From Bacillus methanolicus PB1 (GTDB taxonomy: Bacteria > Bacillota > Bacilli > Bacillales > Cytobacillaceae): DNA of 64,000 nucleotides. The DNA lies in the NCBI RefSeq assembly GCF_000262755.1, contig NZ_AFEU01000003.1:1116001-1180000 (forward strand), read 5' to 3'. The position numbers and the translations under genes are program-made. The notes beneath the pieces were generated by a model. It searched no databases. It worked only from the letters and a program-made list of their open reading frames with translations, and was not told the origin of the DNA. This document shows, in pieces, positions 22,792-30,827 of the stretch (its first letter is position 1; each line of letters begins with the position of its first letter).

Positions 22792-23721
22792 TTATTTTGC
22801 CTGTGGTTTTAATATTTTCACATTGTTTACTGCTTCTTTGTTTTCTTTTTTCTCATGGACATCCTTTTGTCGATACCAAGTCAAAAGGTATATGCCGGCG
22901 AAGTAACCAACATAGGCGATTACTTCTTCGATGGACGGCATCGAAGAATAGCCAAATAATGCTTTTAAGAAAATACCGATATCCCCTGAAAGCACTGGAG
23001 CCACTCCATGATCGCGAAGGTAATGCTGATAATCAATAGGATGTTCGGGAAGAAGCCATGTAATATCATAAACATGCGGAAGAACGCTTCCGATCATATT
23101 CAAATCCTGCATCATGGAAATGGACTGAACAATCAAACCGGCAGCTATTAATATAATGAATACACCGGTTACTTTAAAGAAAGTTTTTAGCGGAACGCGC
23201 ATTGTTCCTTTAAAGAATAAGTATGAAACAACTGCCGCAATGACACCCCCGGTAATAGCGCCCCAGCCTTGCATTGCAGCACCGATATTTCCGCCGGTAA
23301 TCGCCGCGAAGAAAAAAACTGTTTCTACACCTTCCCGCAATACGACAAGAAAAGAATGAATCACCATTCCTGCAATGTTTCCGGTTGAGATAAAATGATT
23401 CATTTTACCTTCCATATTGCCTTTTAAGTCCCGGCTGTGACTCGCCATCCAGAACACCATTTGAGTTAACAGCAAAGCTGAGACTAACATAATGCCGATT
23501 TTTAAGTACATTTCACTTCCCATGGCGGCAAAACCGGTTAACACTACTTGGAACAGCATCGCAACAACAACACTTGCAAGAACAGCCATTCCTGCACCGA
23601 GCCAGACATATTTTGTGTATTTATGATAATCCATCCTTTTTAAATAGGTTGTGATAATCCCAACGATTAGTAATGCCTCTAATACTTCACGGAAGGTTAT
23701 TAGCAATGCTTGTATTTCCAC
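22792..23721 (-). CDS. FTR1-family iron permease (EfeU-like)
   Basis: The 309-residue product has seven hydrophobic segments and both iron-binding motifs of the family, REVLE near residue 11 and REGVE near 130. It begins at a GTG at 23721 after GGGGAGG. It should import iron across the cytoplasmic membrane. Upstream, with a 54-base gap, is a Fur-controlled gene for an exported anchored protein; no EfeB-type DyP peroxidase is in the window. The C-terminal tail is basic and cytoplasmic. Confidence 0.92.
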   Translation of the reverse strand: MEIQALLITFREVLEALLIVGIITTYLKRMDYHKYTKYVWLGAGMAVLASVVVAMLFQVVLTGFAAMGSEMYLKIGIMLVSALLLTQMVFWMASHSRDLKGNMEGKMNHFISTGNIAGMVIHSFLVVLREGVETVFFFAAITGGNIGAAMQGWGAITGGVIAAVVSYLFFKGTMRVPLKTFFKVTGVFIILIAAGLIVQSISMMQDLNMIGSVLPHVYDITWLLPEHPIDYQHYLRDHGVAPVLSGDIGIFLKALFGYSSMPSIEEVIAYVGYFAGIYLLTWYRQKDVHEKKENKEAVNNVKILKPQAK

Positions 23722-23775
23722 AGTGTGTTCTCCTCCCCATCGTGTTTGTCAACAAGTTTAATCTCTATAATTTTT

Positions 23776-24534
23776 TTATTTTTTTCTTTGCCGAACCGTA
23801 AAACCAACAACTCCTGCAATAATTCCCACAATCACAAGAAGCGGTATCCAATTTCGGATATTTGAAATATCAGTCCAATCCTTCTTTTCGTTGTTTATTC
23901 CGCTTTCATTTTCACTTTCTGTAAAATGTCCTACTTTAAGGCTGGCTAAACCAAATTCTTTTTGAAGGGTGGTCAAAATCGTTTCCTTGCTTGCTTTAAA
24001 GGCCTTAATATCAGATTCCTTTTTCCCTACTCCGAAAAGTCCGGGATTTCCCAGGGAATTTAAAGCATTGTCAAACTCAGCTTTCAGTTTTTTATCCGTT
24101 TCAGTGTTTTTAGATTCAACTATAGGAGATAAAGCTTCGTATGTAGCAAAGGCCTTAGCCAGCAGCTTTTTGCTAGTGTCGTATTCAGAAAAGTTTTTTT
24201 CAATGTTTTCTAATCGTCTTGCAATGTTTAAAACGAGCAATTTCTCCATATTCTCAGTAAGTTTCTTTTTATCTTTTTTTTCTAAGTTGTTTAAGATCGT
24301 TTCTGCCGGCTCATGACCCATATGCATATCAATTTCTTTTTTTACTGTTTCAAAAATAGCTTTTGCAGAAGTAAAATCCGGAGGGGTTTGATCTAATTTG
24401 AGCATCATTTCTTTATAAACTTCAGCAAGCTTTTCCTCATTCGGATCACCGTATGAATAAGCAAATGTATGGTTGGTGTACATATTACTGATAACGAATA
24501 TCAATATCAAACAAAAAAACTGGTATTTTTTCAT
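23776..24534 (-). CDS. Exported, membrane-anchored partner of FTR1 permease
   Basis: The start is the ATG at 24534 (MKKYQFFCLILIFVISNMYT), with GTAGGAGGG upstream. The 252-residue product has a signal peptide, a helical extracellular region with MHMGHEP (possible metal-binding His/Met) and many acidic helices, then a C-terminal hydrophobic anchor (WIPLLVIVGIIAGVVGFTV) followed by RQRKK. It lies between a perfect Fur box and the FTR1 gene, so an iron-capture role is likely. It is not a clear EfeO, which has a cupredoxin or M75 domain, so the family is uncertain. Confidence 0.7.
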   Translation of the reverse strand: MKKYQFFCLILIFVISNMYTNHTFAYSYGDPNEEKLAEVYKEMMLKLDQTPPDFTSAKAIFETVKKEIDMHMGHEPAETILNNLEKKDKKKLTENMEKLLVLNIARRLENIEKNFSEYDTSKKLLAKAFATYEALSPIVESKNTETDKKLKAEFDNALNSLGNPGLFGVGKKESDIKAFKASKETILTTLQKEFGLASLKVGHFTESENESGINNEKKDWTDISNIRNWIPLLVIVGIIAGVVGFTVRQRKK

Positions 24535-24553
24535 CCGTTTCCCTCCTACACTG

Positions 24554-25405
24554 TTAATGATAATGATTATCATTGTTTATGTCAATGTAACGTTCCAAAT
24601 TTTTCACAAAATTATCATATTTTTGTTTTAAACCGCTATTTTTTGTCGAATTTTTTTTGATCTCTGGCTTTAAACCCTTATCGAAACTTCGATCAATTTT
24701 CTCCTTTTTGACTGGGCGAAGCATCTCTTTTATAATAGCCGGAAGCACAGATCTCAAATATTTCTTAAATGTAATAAACGATTGTCCTGTTGTCCGTACT
24801 TGATAGCGAATCGGAACTTCCTTTACACGAAAACCTTTTCTTACTAAATTTAAAGTCAGCACCTGTGCGTAGTTATAATCGTGGATAATTTCAGCATGTT
24901 TCAATGCCTGTCTGGAAAAAGCCCTCATGCCCGATTGGCCGTCATATAACCATTTCCTTAATAAGACCGATTGAAGAAAAGTAAAAAAATAATTCCCTAA
25001 ACGCCGATGCAGCTTCATTCCATGAATTGTTCCCAAAAAGCGGGACCCCATAGTGTAATCAGCTTCCCCATTAAAAATAGGTTGTAATAAGTCAGGAATT
25101 TGTTCAGGAGGATACTCGCCGTCTGCATCGATCATAACCCCGATATCCGCACCTCTTTCATAACATTCCTTTAACCCTGCACGAACTGCGGCGCCAAGTC
25201 CTCTATTCTTCTCAAAACTTACAATATATTCTACTCCTGCTTCTTTCGCTATATTCACAGTTCTGTCCTTTGAACCGTCGTCAATAACAAGCACTTTCAC
25301 ATCGAACCGGGGGTGAAAATGACGAGGGATTCGCTTTATTACATCCCCGATCGAAGCTTCTTCATTAAAAGCAGGCAAAAAAACAATCACAAGTTGCTTA
25401 CGCAT
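24554..25405 (-). CDS. GT2 family (DPM1-like) glycosyltransferase
   Basis: The 283-residue product has the GT2 nucleotide-sugar fold: VFLPAFNEEASIGDVIKRIP, VLVIDDGSKDRTVNIAKEAG, the metal-binding VMIDADGEYPPEQ, and GSRFLG. It is close to polyprenyl-phosphate mannose or glucose synthases. Its last codons (NDNHYH) overlap the Fur box and promoter of the downstream iron gene, so the 3' end doubles as a regulatory region. It overlaps the restored end of the upstream phosphodiesterase-like gene by eight bases. Confidence 0.85.
   Translation of the reverse strand: MRKQLVIVFLPAFNEEASIGDVIKRIPRHFHPRFDVKVLVIDDGSKDRTVNIAKEAGVEYIVSFEKNRGLGAAVRAGLKECYERGADIGVMIDADGEYPPEQIPDLLQPIFNGEADYTMGSRFLGTIHGMKLHRRLGNYFFTFLQSVLLRKWLYDGQSGMRAFSRQALKHAEIIHDYNYAQVLTLNLVRKGFRVKEVPIRYQVRTTGQSFITFKKYLRSVLPAIIKEMLRPVKKEKIDRSFDKGLKPEIKKNSTKNSGLKQKYDNFVKNLERYIDINNDNHYH
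24557..24585 (-). promoter_or_regulatory. Promoter of the iron-uptake operon
   Basis: On the minus strand, TTGACA (24585-24580) and TATCAT (24562-24557) are 17 bases apart. The Fur box covers the spacer and -10. The promoter is inside the 3' end of the upstream glycosyltransferase gene. Confidence 0.75.
24558..24572. promoter_or_regulatory. Perfect 7-1-7 Fur box
   Basis: TGATAATGATTATCA matches the Bacillus Fur consensus TGATAATnATTATCA exactly. It overlaps the -10 region of the operon for the anchored protein and FTR1 permease, so transcription should be repressed by Fur-Fe2+ when iron is plentiful. Confidence 0.92.
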
Positions 25406-26866
25406 GTTTCACTTCATCCTTTGCTTCATTAATCGCATCAAGGAGCACTTTTCCCCTGCTGCGGCTCGGATATGGAGCTCCAAGCAAATAAGCAATGGTC
25501 GGTGCCACTGACACAAGGCTGTGTTTCTCCTCTATTTTTTTCCTTTGGCGATATTCGGACCATACAAGAAAAACGGAACATATCGCTCCCCTTCATCTAA
25601 ATGGCCGTGGCCCCCGATCCCATCTGCCTGTCCATGATCCGAACAAATGATTAGAGTCGTATTTTTCATCTTTCCTTCCCGGTCCAACCATTCAACAAAT
25701 TGTTGAACATGTGCATCGGCTTCCTCGATTTTTTGCAAATATTCATCGTACAAAACACCTCTGCTGTGTCCTGTTTGATCAGTGGCGATCAATTGAATGA
25801 CCAATAAATCAGGGTCTTGTTCTTTCATGATCTTTTTCGCTCTTTCGATAATATTTTCATCAGCTTTATCATTATGCATGACTGCCGTAACCGTTTCAAC
25901 ATCATCCCCCATTGAATCTACTAAATGGGCAATTCCCAAGAGCCTTCCCGTTTTCCCGACCTTTCGAAGCGAATCAAAGATGCTTTCTACTTTAATTCCA
26001 AGCTTCCAAACCATATTGGATTGAATCCCGTGTTCAAACGGATACGTTCCCGTGAACATGGAAGTGAAGCATACAACGGTTCTTGCTGGATAGACCGTTT
26101 CCATATTCATATACTCCGTTCCATTTTCCTTTAGGGAGTCCAAGAATGGAGTATTCGCTTCATAGAACCGTTCTTTCCGCATTCCGTCAATCACGATGAC
26201 AATGACTTTGTCTGATATTGCTTTGGCCGGATTGGGCGCATTATTCGTATATTCGTGATAAATGGCCGGCTTCCAGTCAAATAAATTCCGATGAAGGATA
26301 TAAGCAAAAAGAAGAACGAATGTATAAAAACTGAACAATTTTAATATGTTTTCATCCAGCCATGAAGGAGTCTCTTGATAGATCATTTCCCAAACAGACA
26401 GGATAAGGAAAAATTTCGGCAGCTGCTCCTGCGCATTGCCGCTGGTGGAATCGCTGTTTTTTAAGACAAGTTTCCAAAAACGGGTAAAGTTCAGCCAAGA
26501 CGTTCCGATTCTTAAATGATAATAAAGCGTCCCCCAGAAAAAGACGGTAAAAAAGAAATAAAGTCCTGCAGAAAAGAGAAGGAGCGGAAAACTCGCTTCT
26601 TTCCAAATGATCAGGAAAACAACAAACGGAATCCACAAATAATTCCGCAAAAATAACGGAAAGTCAAATATAAAATAAATGGCTAAAAGGGGAACGACGA
26701 ATAAAAAAGCAAGAAAAAGATCGTGTATAGCTGATAAATCTTTCAGATCATGAAAATGAAACAGAAGCATCGTTCCAAAAACGAAAATAGGCGTAAACGG
26801 CTTTCCTTCATTCAATAAATTCCAGCATCTGGCTGCAAATTTTTCAAACTTTGAAGCACTTTTCAC
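25398..26866 (-). pseudogene. Alkaline-phosphatase/phosphodiesterase-superfamily membrane protein, frameshifted near the 3' end
   Basis: The GTG at 26866 overlaps the previous stop (GTGA), with AAAGGAG upstream. The product has several transmembrane segments, then a phosphodiesterase/alkaline-phosphatase catalytic domain: VIVIVIDGMRKERFYEANTP, the nucleophile region PARTVVCFTSMF, VIQLIATDQTGHSRG and LIICSDHGQADGIGGHGH. The frame stops at a TAG at 25532 after a run of seven A (25535-25541). One more A would add KKIEEKHSLVSVAPTIAYLL, GAPYPSRSRGKVLLD and end at 25398, overlapping the next gene's start by eight bases. It is either truncated by a real frameshift, slippage-corrected, or a sequencing error. 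The lost C-terminal 48 residues are conserved in this family. Confidence 0.75.
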
Positions 26867-27804
26867 TTCCCCTTCACTCCTTTCTGTCTGATCCAACTTT
26901 TTAGTACATTGATCGGAACAGGAAATATGCAAATAGCTGCAAATCCGGCCAGATAAGAAAAAATAAACTTAATCCCATGAGTCAAAATCGCAATGGTATA
27001 CCCTTCTTTAAATGAAAAACCGATGAATCCAAGAGCAAAAGACATGAATGCTTCATAATTGGCAATGCCACCCGGTGTTATTTGAAACACCTGGCCTGCA
27101 ATGGTTACACTATTCGTCCAAACTGCAGCCGTTAAAGATATTTCCTTATTAAGGGCGAAAATAGTCCCGTAGAGAACTGCTGCTTCTAGAATCCAGCTTG
27201 TCAGTGTCAATAAAAAAACCTGTAATCCATTGGTTCCCGAAAGCGCATTCTTTAATAAAGCGACATGACGATTCACAAAAATAGGAAACCTATTTTTTAA
27301 CAGCTGCAATGCAATTAAACTTATCACCAGCACAAAAAATAGAGCCCAAAACGGAATTCGATAGTGTATATGAAAAGCGAAAATCCCTATCAAAGCAATT
27401 CCTGATAGACAAAGCATATCTATTACTCGTAAAACAAATACAGAATGCAATGATTCTTCAGCCGAAATATGTTGATCCCGGGCAGGCAGCACTCCTGCCC
27501 TTGCCAAGTCTCCTGCTTTTACCGGAAGGATATGGTTTAGAAAAAGGCTGTAAAAAAGACCTGCAAGACACGAAAAAAAGCTTGGCCTTCCTTTCAAATA
27601 TACTTTCCATGCAATCGCTTTTAAGACGAAAGACAGTAAATAGGCAAGCAAGATAAGAAAAAGGATAGACGGCTTTTTCCAAATTTCTTTGCCGCTTTCC
27701 CATAAGAACCCGGCATCAAAAAAATTGTAAGTTAATGCGATAAAAACAATAAGAATCAAAATGGACGGAACATTTTTCATTAATTGTTTAAAGAAGGTTT
27801 TCAT
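26863..27804 (-). CDS. LPG-synthase-like (UPF0104) membrane protein
   Basis: The 313-residue product (from the ATG at 27804) has about eight transmembrane helices and the family motifs FFSCLAGLFYSLFLNHILPV, KAGDLARAGVLPA, and QVFQITPGGIANYEAFM. This is the flippase-like domain of lysylphosphatidylglycerol synthases without the aminoacyltransferase half. Related standalone proteins move or use glycolipids. It is in a cluster with an epimerase, phosphodiesterase and GT2. It overlaps the upstream epimerase gene and the downstream gene. Confidence 0.78.
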   Translation of the reverse strand: MKTFFKQLMKNVPSILILIVFIALTYNFFDAGFLWESGKEIWKKPSILFLILLAYLLSFVLKAIAWKVYLKGRPSFFSCLAGLFYSLFLNHILPVKAGDLARAGVLPARDQHISAEESLHSVFVLRVIDMLCLSGIALIGIFAFHIHYRIPFWALFFVLVISLIALQLLKNRFPIFVNRHVALLKNALSGTNGLQVFLLTLTSWILEAAVLYGTIFALNKEISLTAAVWTNSVTIAGQVFQITPGGIANYEAFMSFALGFIGFSFKEGYTIAILTHGIKFIFSYLAGFAAICIFPVPINVLKSWIRQKGVKGK

Positions 27805-28738
27805 TTTTCTTTGCCCACTCAACTGTTTTTAAAAGACCGGTTTTAAAATCCACCTGAGGCTGATAGCCTAATAATTGATTCGCTTTCGAAATATCCGCCC
27901 AAGTTGCATAAACATCCCCTTTCCGCTCGGCTTCCAAATTCACTTTCATATTTGGAAAAAATTGCTTCAAATCACTTAAAAGCATTTCCATCGAAATGGC
28001 ATTGCCGGATCCGAGGTTGAGAATTTCACTTTGATCTAACTTCGTCATAGCAAGGCAAATCCCGTTAACAATATCATCTATGTACGTATAATCGCGGATG
28101 CTTCCTTTTCCAAACACTGTTATTTCTTCATGACGGAGCAACTTTTTAATAAAAGAAGCGATCGCCATATCCGGACGCTGCCACGGTCCGTAAACGGTAA
28201 AAAACCTCAAAATTTTTACTTTGAACCCGTATAGATCCTCATAAACATGGCAAAAGGATTCTGCTGCATGTTTTGAAGCGGCATAGGGAGAAATAACTTT
28301 CCCTGATGCCATATCTTCCCGAAAAGGAATTTTTTGCTGATTGCCATATACAGAAGACGATGAAGCAAATATTACCTGGTTTGCTTTCGATTCTCCCGAG
28401 GCTTTCAGTACATTAATCGTCGCTTTTATATCATAATCTACATATTCCAGAGGGTTTGAAATCGAATACGCCACCCCCGGCAATGCCGCTAAATGAATAA
28501 CCGCTTCGGGAGAAATTTGACGAAATAAAGCCATGGTTTTCTCTCTATCCAACAAATTAACATCGAAAAATTGAAATGATCCTAACTCTTGAATCTTTTT
28601 AAGATGCTGTTTTTTCCTTTTAGGAGAGTAATATGAATGCAGACAATCTATTATAAAAATCTCATAACGTTTTTTCAATAAATGCTGTGCAAGATGGCTT
28701 CCGATAAAGCCGGCTCCGCCGGTGATTAACACTTTCAT
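27788..28738 (-). CDS. NAD-dependent sugar epimerase/dehydratase
   Basis: The 316-residue product starts at the ATG at 28738 (MKVLITGGAGFIGSHLAQHL), with AGAGGTG upstream. It has the GxxGxxG motif, the SSSVYG serine and the YAASKHAAE (YxxxK) catalytic tyrosine and lysine. This is the extended short-chain dehydrogenase fold of UDP-glucose, UDP-glucuronate or GDP-mannose epimerases and dehydratases. It would make the sugar nucleotide for the following glycosyltransferase. Exact substrate cannot be told from these motifs. Confidence 0.85.
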   Translation of the reverse strand: MKVLITGGAGFIGSHLAQHLLKKRYEIFIIDCLHSYYSPKRKKQHLKKIQELGSFQFFDVNLLDREKTMALFRQISPEAVIHLAALPGVAYSISNPLEYVDYDIKATINVLKASGESKANQVIFASSSSVYGNQQKIPFREDMASGKVISPYAASKHAAESFCHVYEDLYGFKVKILRFFTVYGPWQRPDMAIASFIKKLLRHEEITVFGKGSIRDYTYIDDIVNGICLAMTKLDQSEILNLGSGNAISMEMLLSDLKQFFPNMKVNLEAERKGDVYATWADISKANQLLGYQPQVDFKTGLLKTVEWAKKNENLL

Positions 28739-28835
28739 TGGGTACACCTCTTTTGTTAATCTAAACCAAAAGCCATTTTACCATAATCGGGATGCAGTTC
28801 CCATGTTTCTCCCACTAGCTTCTATAAGATATGAA

Positions 28836-28953
28836 GAGGCTGTCTCATAAGGGTCTGACCCCATGTACATTTATCAATATATAGCACATTTATGCAACAT
28901 TATGTCCTATATATTGTGTTATGGGGTCTGACCCTTAGGCTTGAGACAGCCTC
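28836..28953. repeat. Palindromic repeat R1 (118 bp)
   Basis: GAGGCTGTCTCA, TAAGGGTCTGACCCCAT and an inner CAATATATAG are mirrored by CTATATATTG, ATGGGGTCTGACCCTTA and TGAGACAGCCTC. The full element is an almost perfect inverted repeat between the epimerase and lipoprotein genes. Related copies are at 36213, 48224 and 58578. It has no ORF. Confidence 0.9.
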
Positions 28954-28974
28954 GTTTTACTACATTAATATTCC

Positions 28975-30180
28975 TTATTGAAGCAACTGCTCTAATGCTT
29001 GTAATACAGTATCGCTGTGCGTTTTTGCGTCATCTTTTTTGTTTTCGGCAATGCTGTTGTACCAATCTTCAGCATGCGTGAATGTTTCGTTTGCTTTTTC
29101 ATCACCGAGTTTTTTCTTTAATTGTATTTCAAGTGCTTTAACGAACATATTTCCTTCAAGAGCTTCCGTTTTTGCTTCTACTACATTATTTTCTTCCAAC
29201 GCTTTTGGAGCTTTTTCATAATAGCCTTTTATTTTTCCAACGATCGCTTTTGTAAATAAGGCATTTACATCTGCGGCTTTAATTGTTTTCGGGTCAGTCT
29301 TATCAAGAGAGAAAATTTCGTTCAGTTTTGTAGCTGCAGCCTCATCACCGCCAGATAACGATTCTTTAATCGCTTGCAAGAATCCCCATGCTTCCGCCTG
29401 CATAATTTTCAAATCGGCTTCATCTTTGCCTTCTTTTACTGCGGCTTCAATTTTTTCCGCATAGGAATTGGCTGCTAAATAAAAGTTTTTGTAAATGGAT
29501 TTATCTGTTAATTGAACGAAAACATTAAAATCTTCCGCTTTATTTGCTGTTAATGCTTCTTCCTGAGCAGAAAGACCAGCATTGATATTTTCAACAATGC
29601 TTGATTCACCGGTTAATTGGTAGTAATTATCACGCTTTTCAGCTGTTGGAATAAAGATTTCATTTGCAAGATGTTTTACTTGTTCGAAAGCAAGCTTTGC
29701 CTCTTCTTGTTTTCCTTCATTAAATGCAGCCGCTGCTTCTTTTTGCAAAGCCTTTTGCTTTTGATAGAAGTAGGATTGAGTCGTTTTATCCACTAATTCT
29801 CCTGCTATTGCCGGATCTAATTCACCGGATTTTCCCGCTTCGATCGCTGTTTGGATTGCTTGATCATATTCGCCATTTATTTCACTTACAGCTGCTTGCA
29901 ATCCGGATTTATATTTTTCTAAAACACCATCCCAATTAACTTCTTTTCCTTCTTCGGCTTTTTCAAGCTCTTTTTTCATCTCTGAAAATGTTGTTACTTG
30001 CTTTGCTGTATCTGTATCTTCAATTTTAATTTCTTTTGTTTCTTCAGCAGTTTCTCCTGCTTTTTCCTGAACTTTCTCTTCAGACTTTTCTGCAGTATCA
30101 CCACCTGCATTACATGCTGTTAATACCGTGCTTGCAATGATGAAGCTTGCAAAAATTCGTTTTAAATCCTTCTTTTTCAT
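28975..30180 (-). CDS. Fur-controlled lipoprotein, likely iron-binding
   Basis: The 401-residue product starts with a lipoprotein signal peptide ending LTAC (acylated cysteine at about residue 23) and a Glu-rich linker. The body is a long bundle of alternating helices with repeated units such as YDQAIQTAIEAGKSGELD and EVKHLANEIFIPTAEKR, rich in Asp and Glu. A TTGACA/TATAAT promoter with two Fur boxes is just upstream, so it belongs to iron uptake, possibly serving FTR1. No EfeO/M75 or cupredoxin signature is visible, so its family name is open. Confidence 0.72.
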   Translation of the reverse strand: MKKKDLKRIFASFIIASTVLTACNAGGDTAEKSEEKVQEKAGETAEETKEIKIEDTDTAKQVTTFSEMKKELEKAEEGKEVNWDGVLEKYKSGLQAAVSEINGEYDQAIQTAIEAGKSGELDPAIAGELVDKTTQSYFYQKQKALQKEAAAAFNEGKQEEAKLAFEQVKHLANEIFIPTAEKRDNYYQLTGESSIVENINAGLSAQEEALTANKAEDFNVFVQLTDKSIYKNFYLAANSYAEKIEAAVKEGKDEADLKIMQAEAWGFLQAIKESLSGGDEAAATKLNEIFSLDKTDPKTIKAADVNALFTKAIVGKIKGYYEKAPKALEENNVVEAKTEALEGNMFVKALEIQLKKKLGDEKANETFTHAEDWYNSIAENKKDDAKTHSDTVLQALEQLLQ

Positions 30181-30212
30181 ATGTATCCTCCATCAATCAT
30201 AATATTTTTCAC

Positions 30213-30227
30213 TGATAATGATTTTCA
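30213..30227. promoter_or_regulatory. Fur box, downstream copy
   Basis: TGATAATGATTTTCA differs from the Fur consensus at one base. It is about 7 to 21 bases below the -10 of the lipoprotein promoter. Confidence 0.85.
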
Positions 30228-30233
30228 TTAGTA

Positions 30234-30262
30234 ATTATAAAGAGAATGATTTTCAGTGTCAA
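30234..30262 (-). promoter_or_regulatory. Consensus promoter of the lipoprotein gene
   Basis: On the minus strand, TTGACA (30262-30257), 17 bases, then TATAAT (30239-30234): an exact sigma-A consensus. A Fur site occupies the spacer, so high expression in iron starvation is predicted. Confidence 0.88.
30241..30255. promoter_or_regulatory. Fur box, upstream copy in promoter spacer
   Basis: AGAGAATGATTTTCA matches 12 of 15 positions of the Fur consensus. It lies between -35 and -10. Together with 30213-30227 it makes a double Fur operator. Confidence 0.72.
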
Positions 30263-30295
30263 CGGAAACTTATAAAAAATTGCGGCAAATTATGA

Positions 30296-30343
30296 ATAAA
30301 AAAAACTGACCTTCAGCCGCTTTATAGCAACTTTTGGTCAGCC
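30296..30343 (-). terminator. Terminator after trxA
   Basis: CTGACC (30306-30311) pairs with GGTCAG (30336-30341); on the minus strand the stem is followed by TTTTTTTT. It separates trxA from the lipoprotein promoter. Confidence 0.85.
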
Positions 30344-30383
30344 TCTTAAAGACTTCAACTTAATTCAATTCAAAATCTTTTTA

Positions 30384-30698
30384 TTAAGCGTGTTTATTTA
30401 AGACTTCTGCAAGAGCTTCTTTTGGCTGGAATCCAATAACTTTATCCACTACTTCACCGTCTTTAAATACGATTAAAGTAGGAATGCTCATTACGCCAAA
30501 CTTAGCAGCTGTTTCCTGGTTTTCATCTACATCAAGTTTAACGATTTTAACTTTATCTCCCATTTCTTGATCAAGCTCTTCCAATACAGGAGCAATCATT
30601 TTACAAGGGCCGCACCATGGAGCCCAGAAGTCTGCAAGTACTAACCCAGAACTTGTTTCAGCAGCAAATGTTTGATCTGTTACATTTACTATCGCCAT
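30384..30698 (-). CDS. trxA: Thioredoxin
   Basis: The 104-residue product has the redox-active WCGPC (cysteines 29 and 32) and the cis-proline region SIPTL. It keeps cytoplasmic thiols reduced and serves ribonucleotide reductase and other partners. The start follows TTAGGAGG. It is on its own transcript between etfA and a terminator; in B. subtilis uvrC follows directly, but here a 9-kb accessory block separates them. Confidence 0.98.
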   Translation of the reverse strand: MAIVNVTDQTFAAETSSGLVLADFWAPWCGPCKMIAPVLEELDQEMGDKVKIVKLDVDENQETAAKFGVMSIPTLIVFKDGEVVDKVIGFQPKEALAEVLNKHA

Positions 30699-30827
30699 TT
30701 TACATGCCTCCTAAGATTTAATAAAATACTAACGAAAGTATATCACCGTTTATCATTTCTTTCTAATGATTTGCTTCGTATTCAATTTGCCCTTTTTTTC
30801 AACAACTATTCTTCGCAAAGCCTTCGA

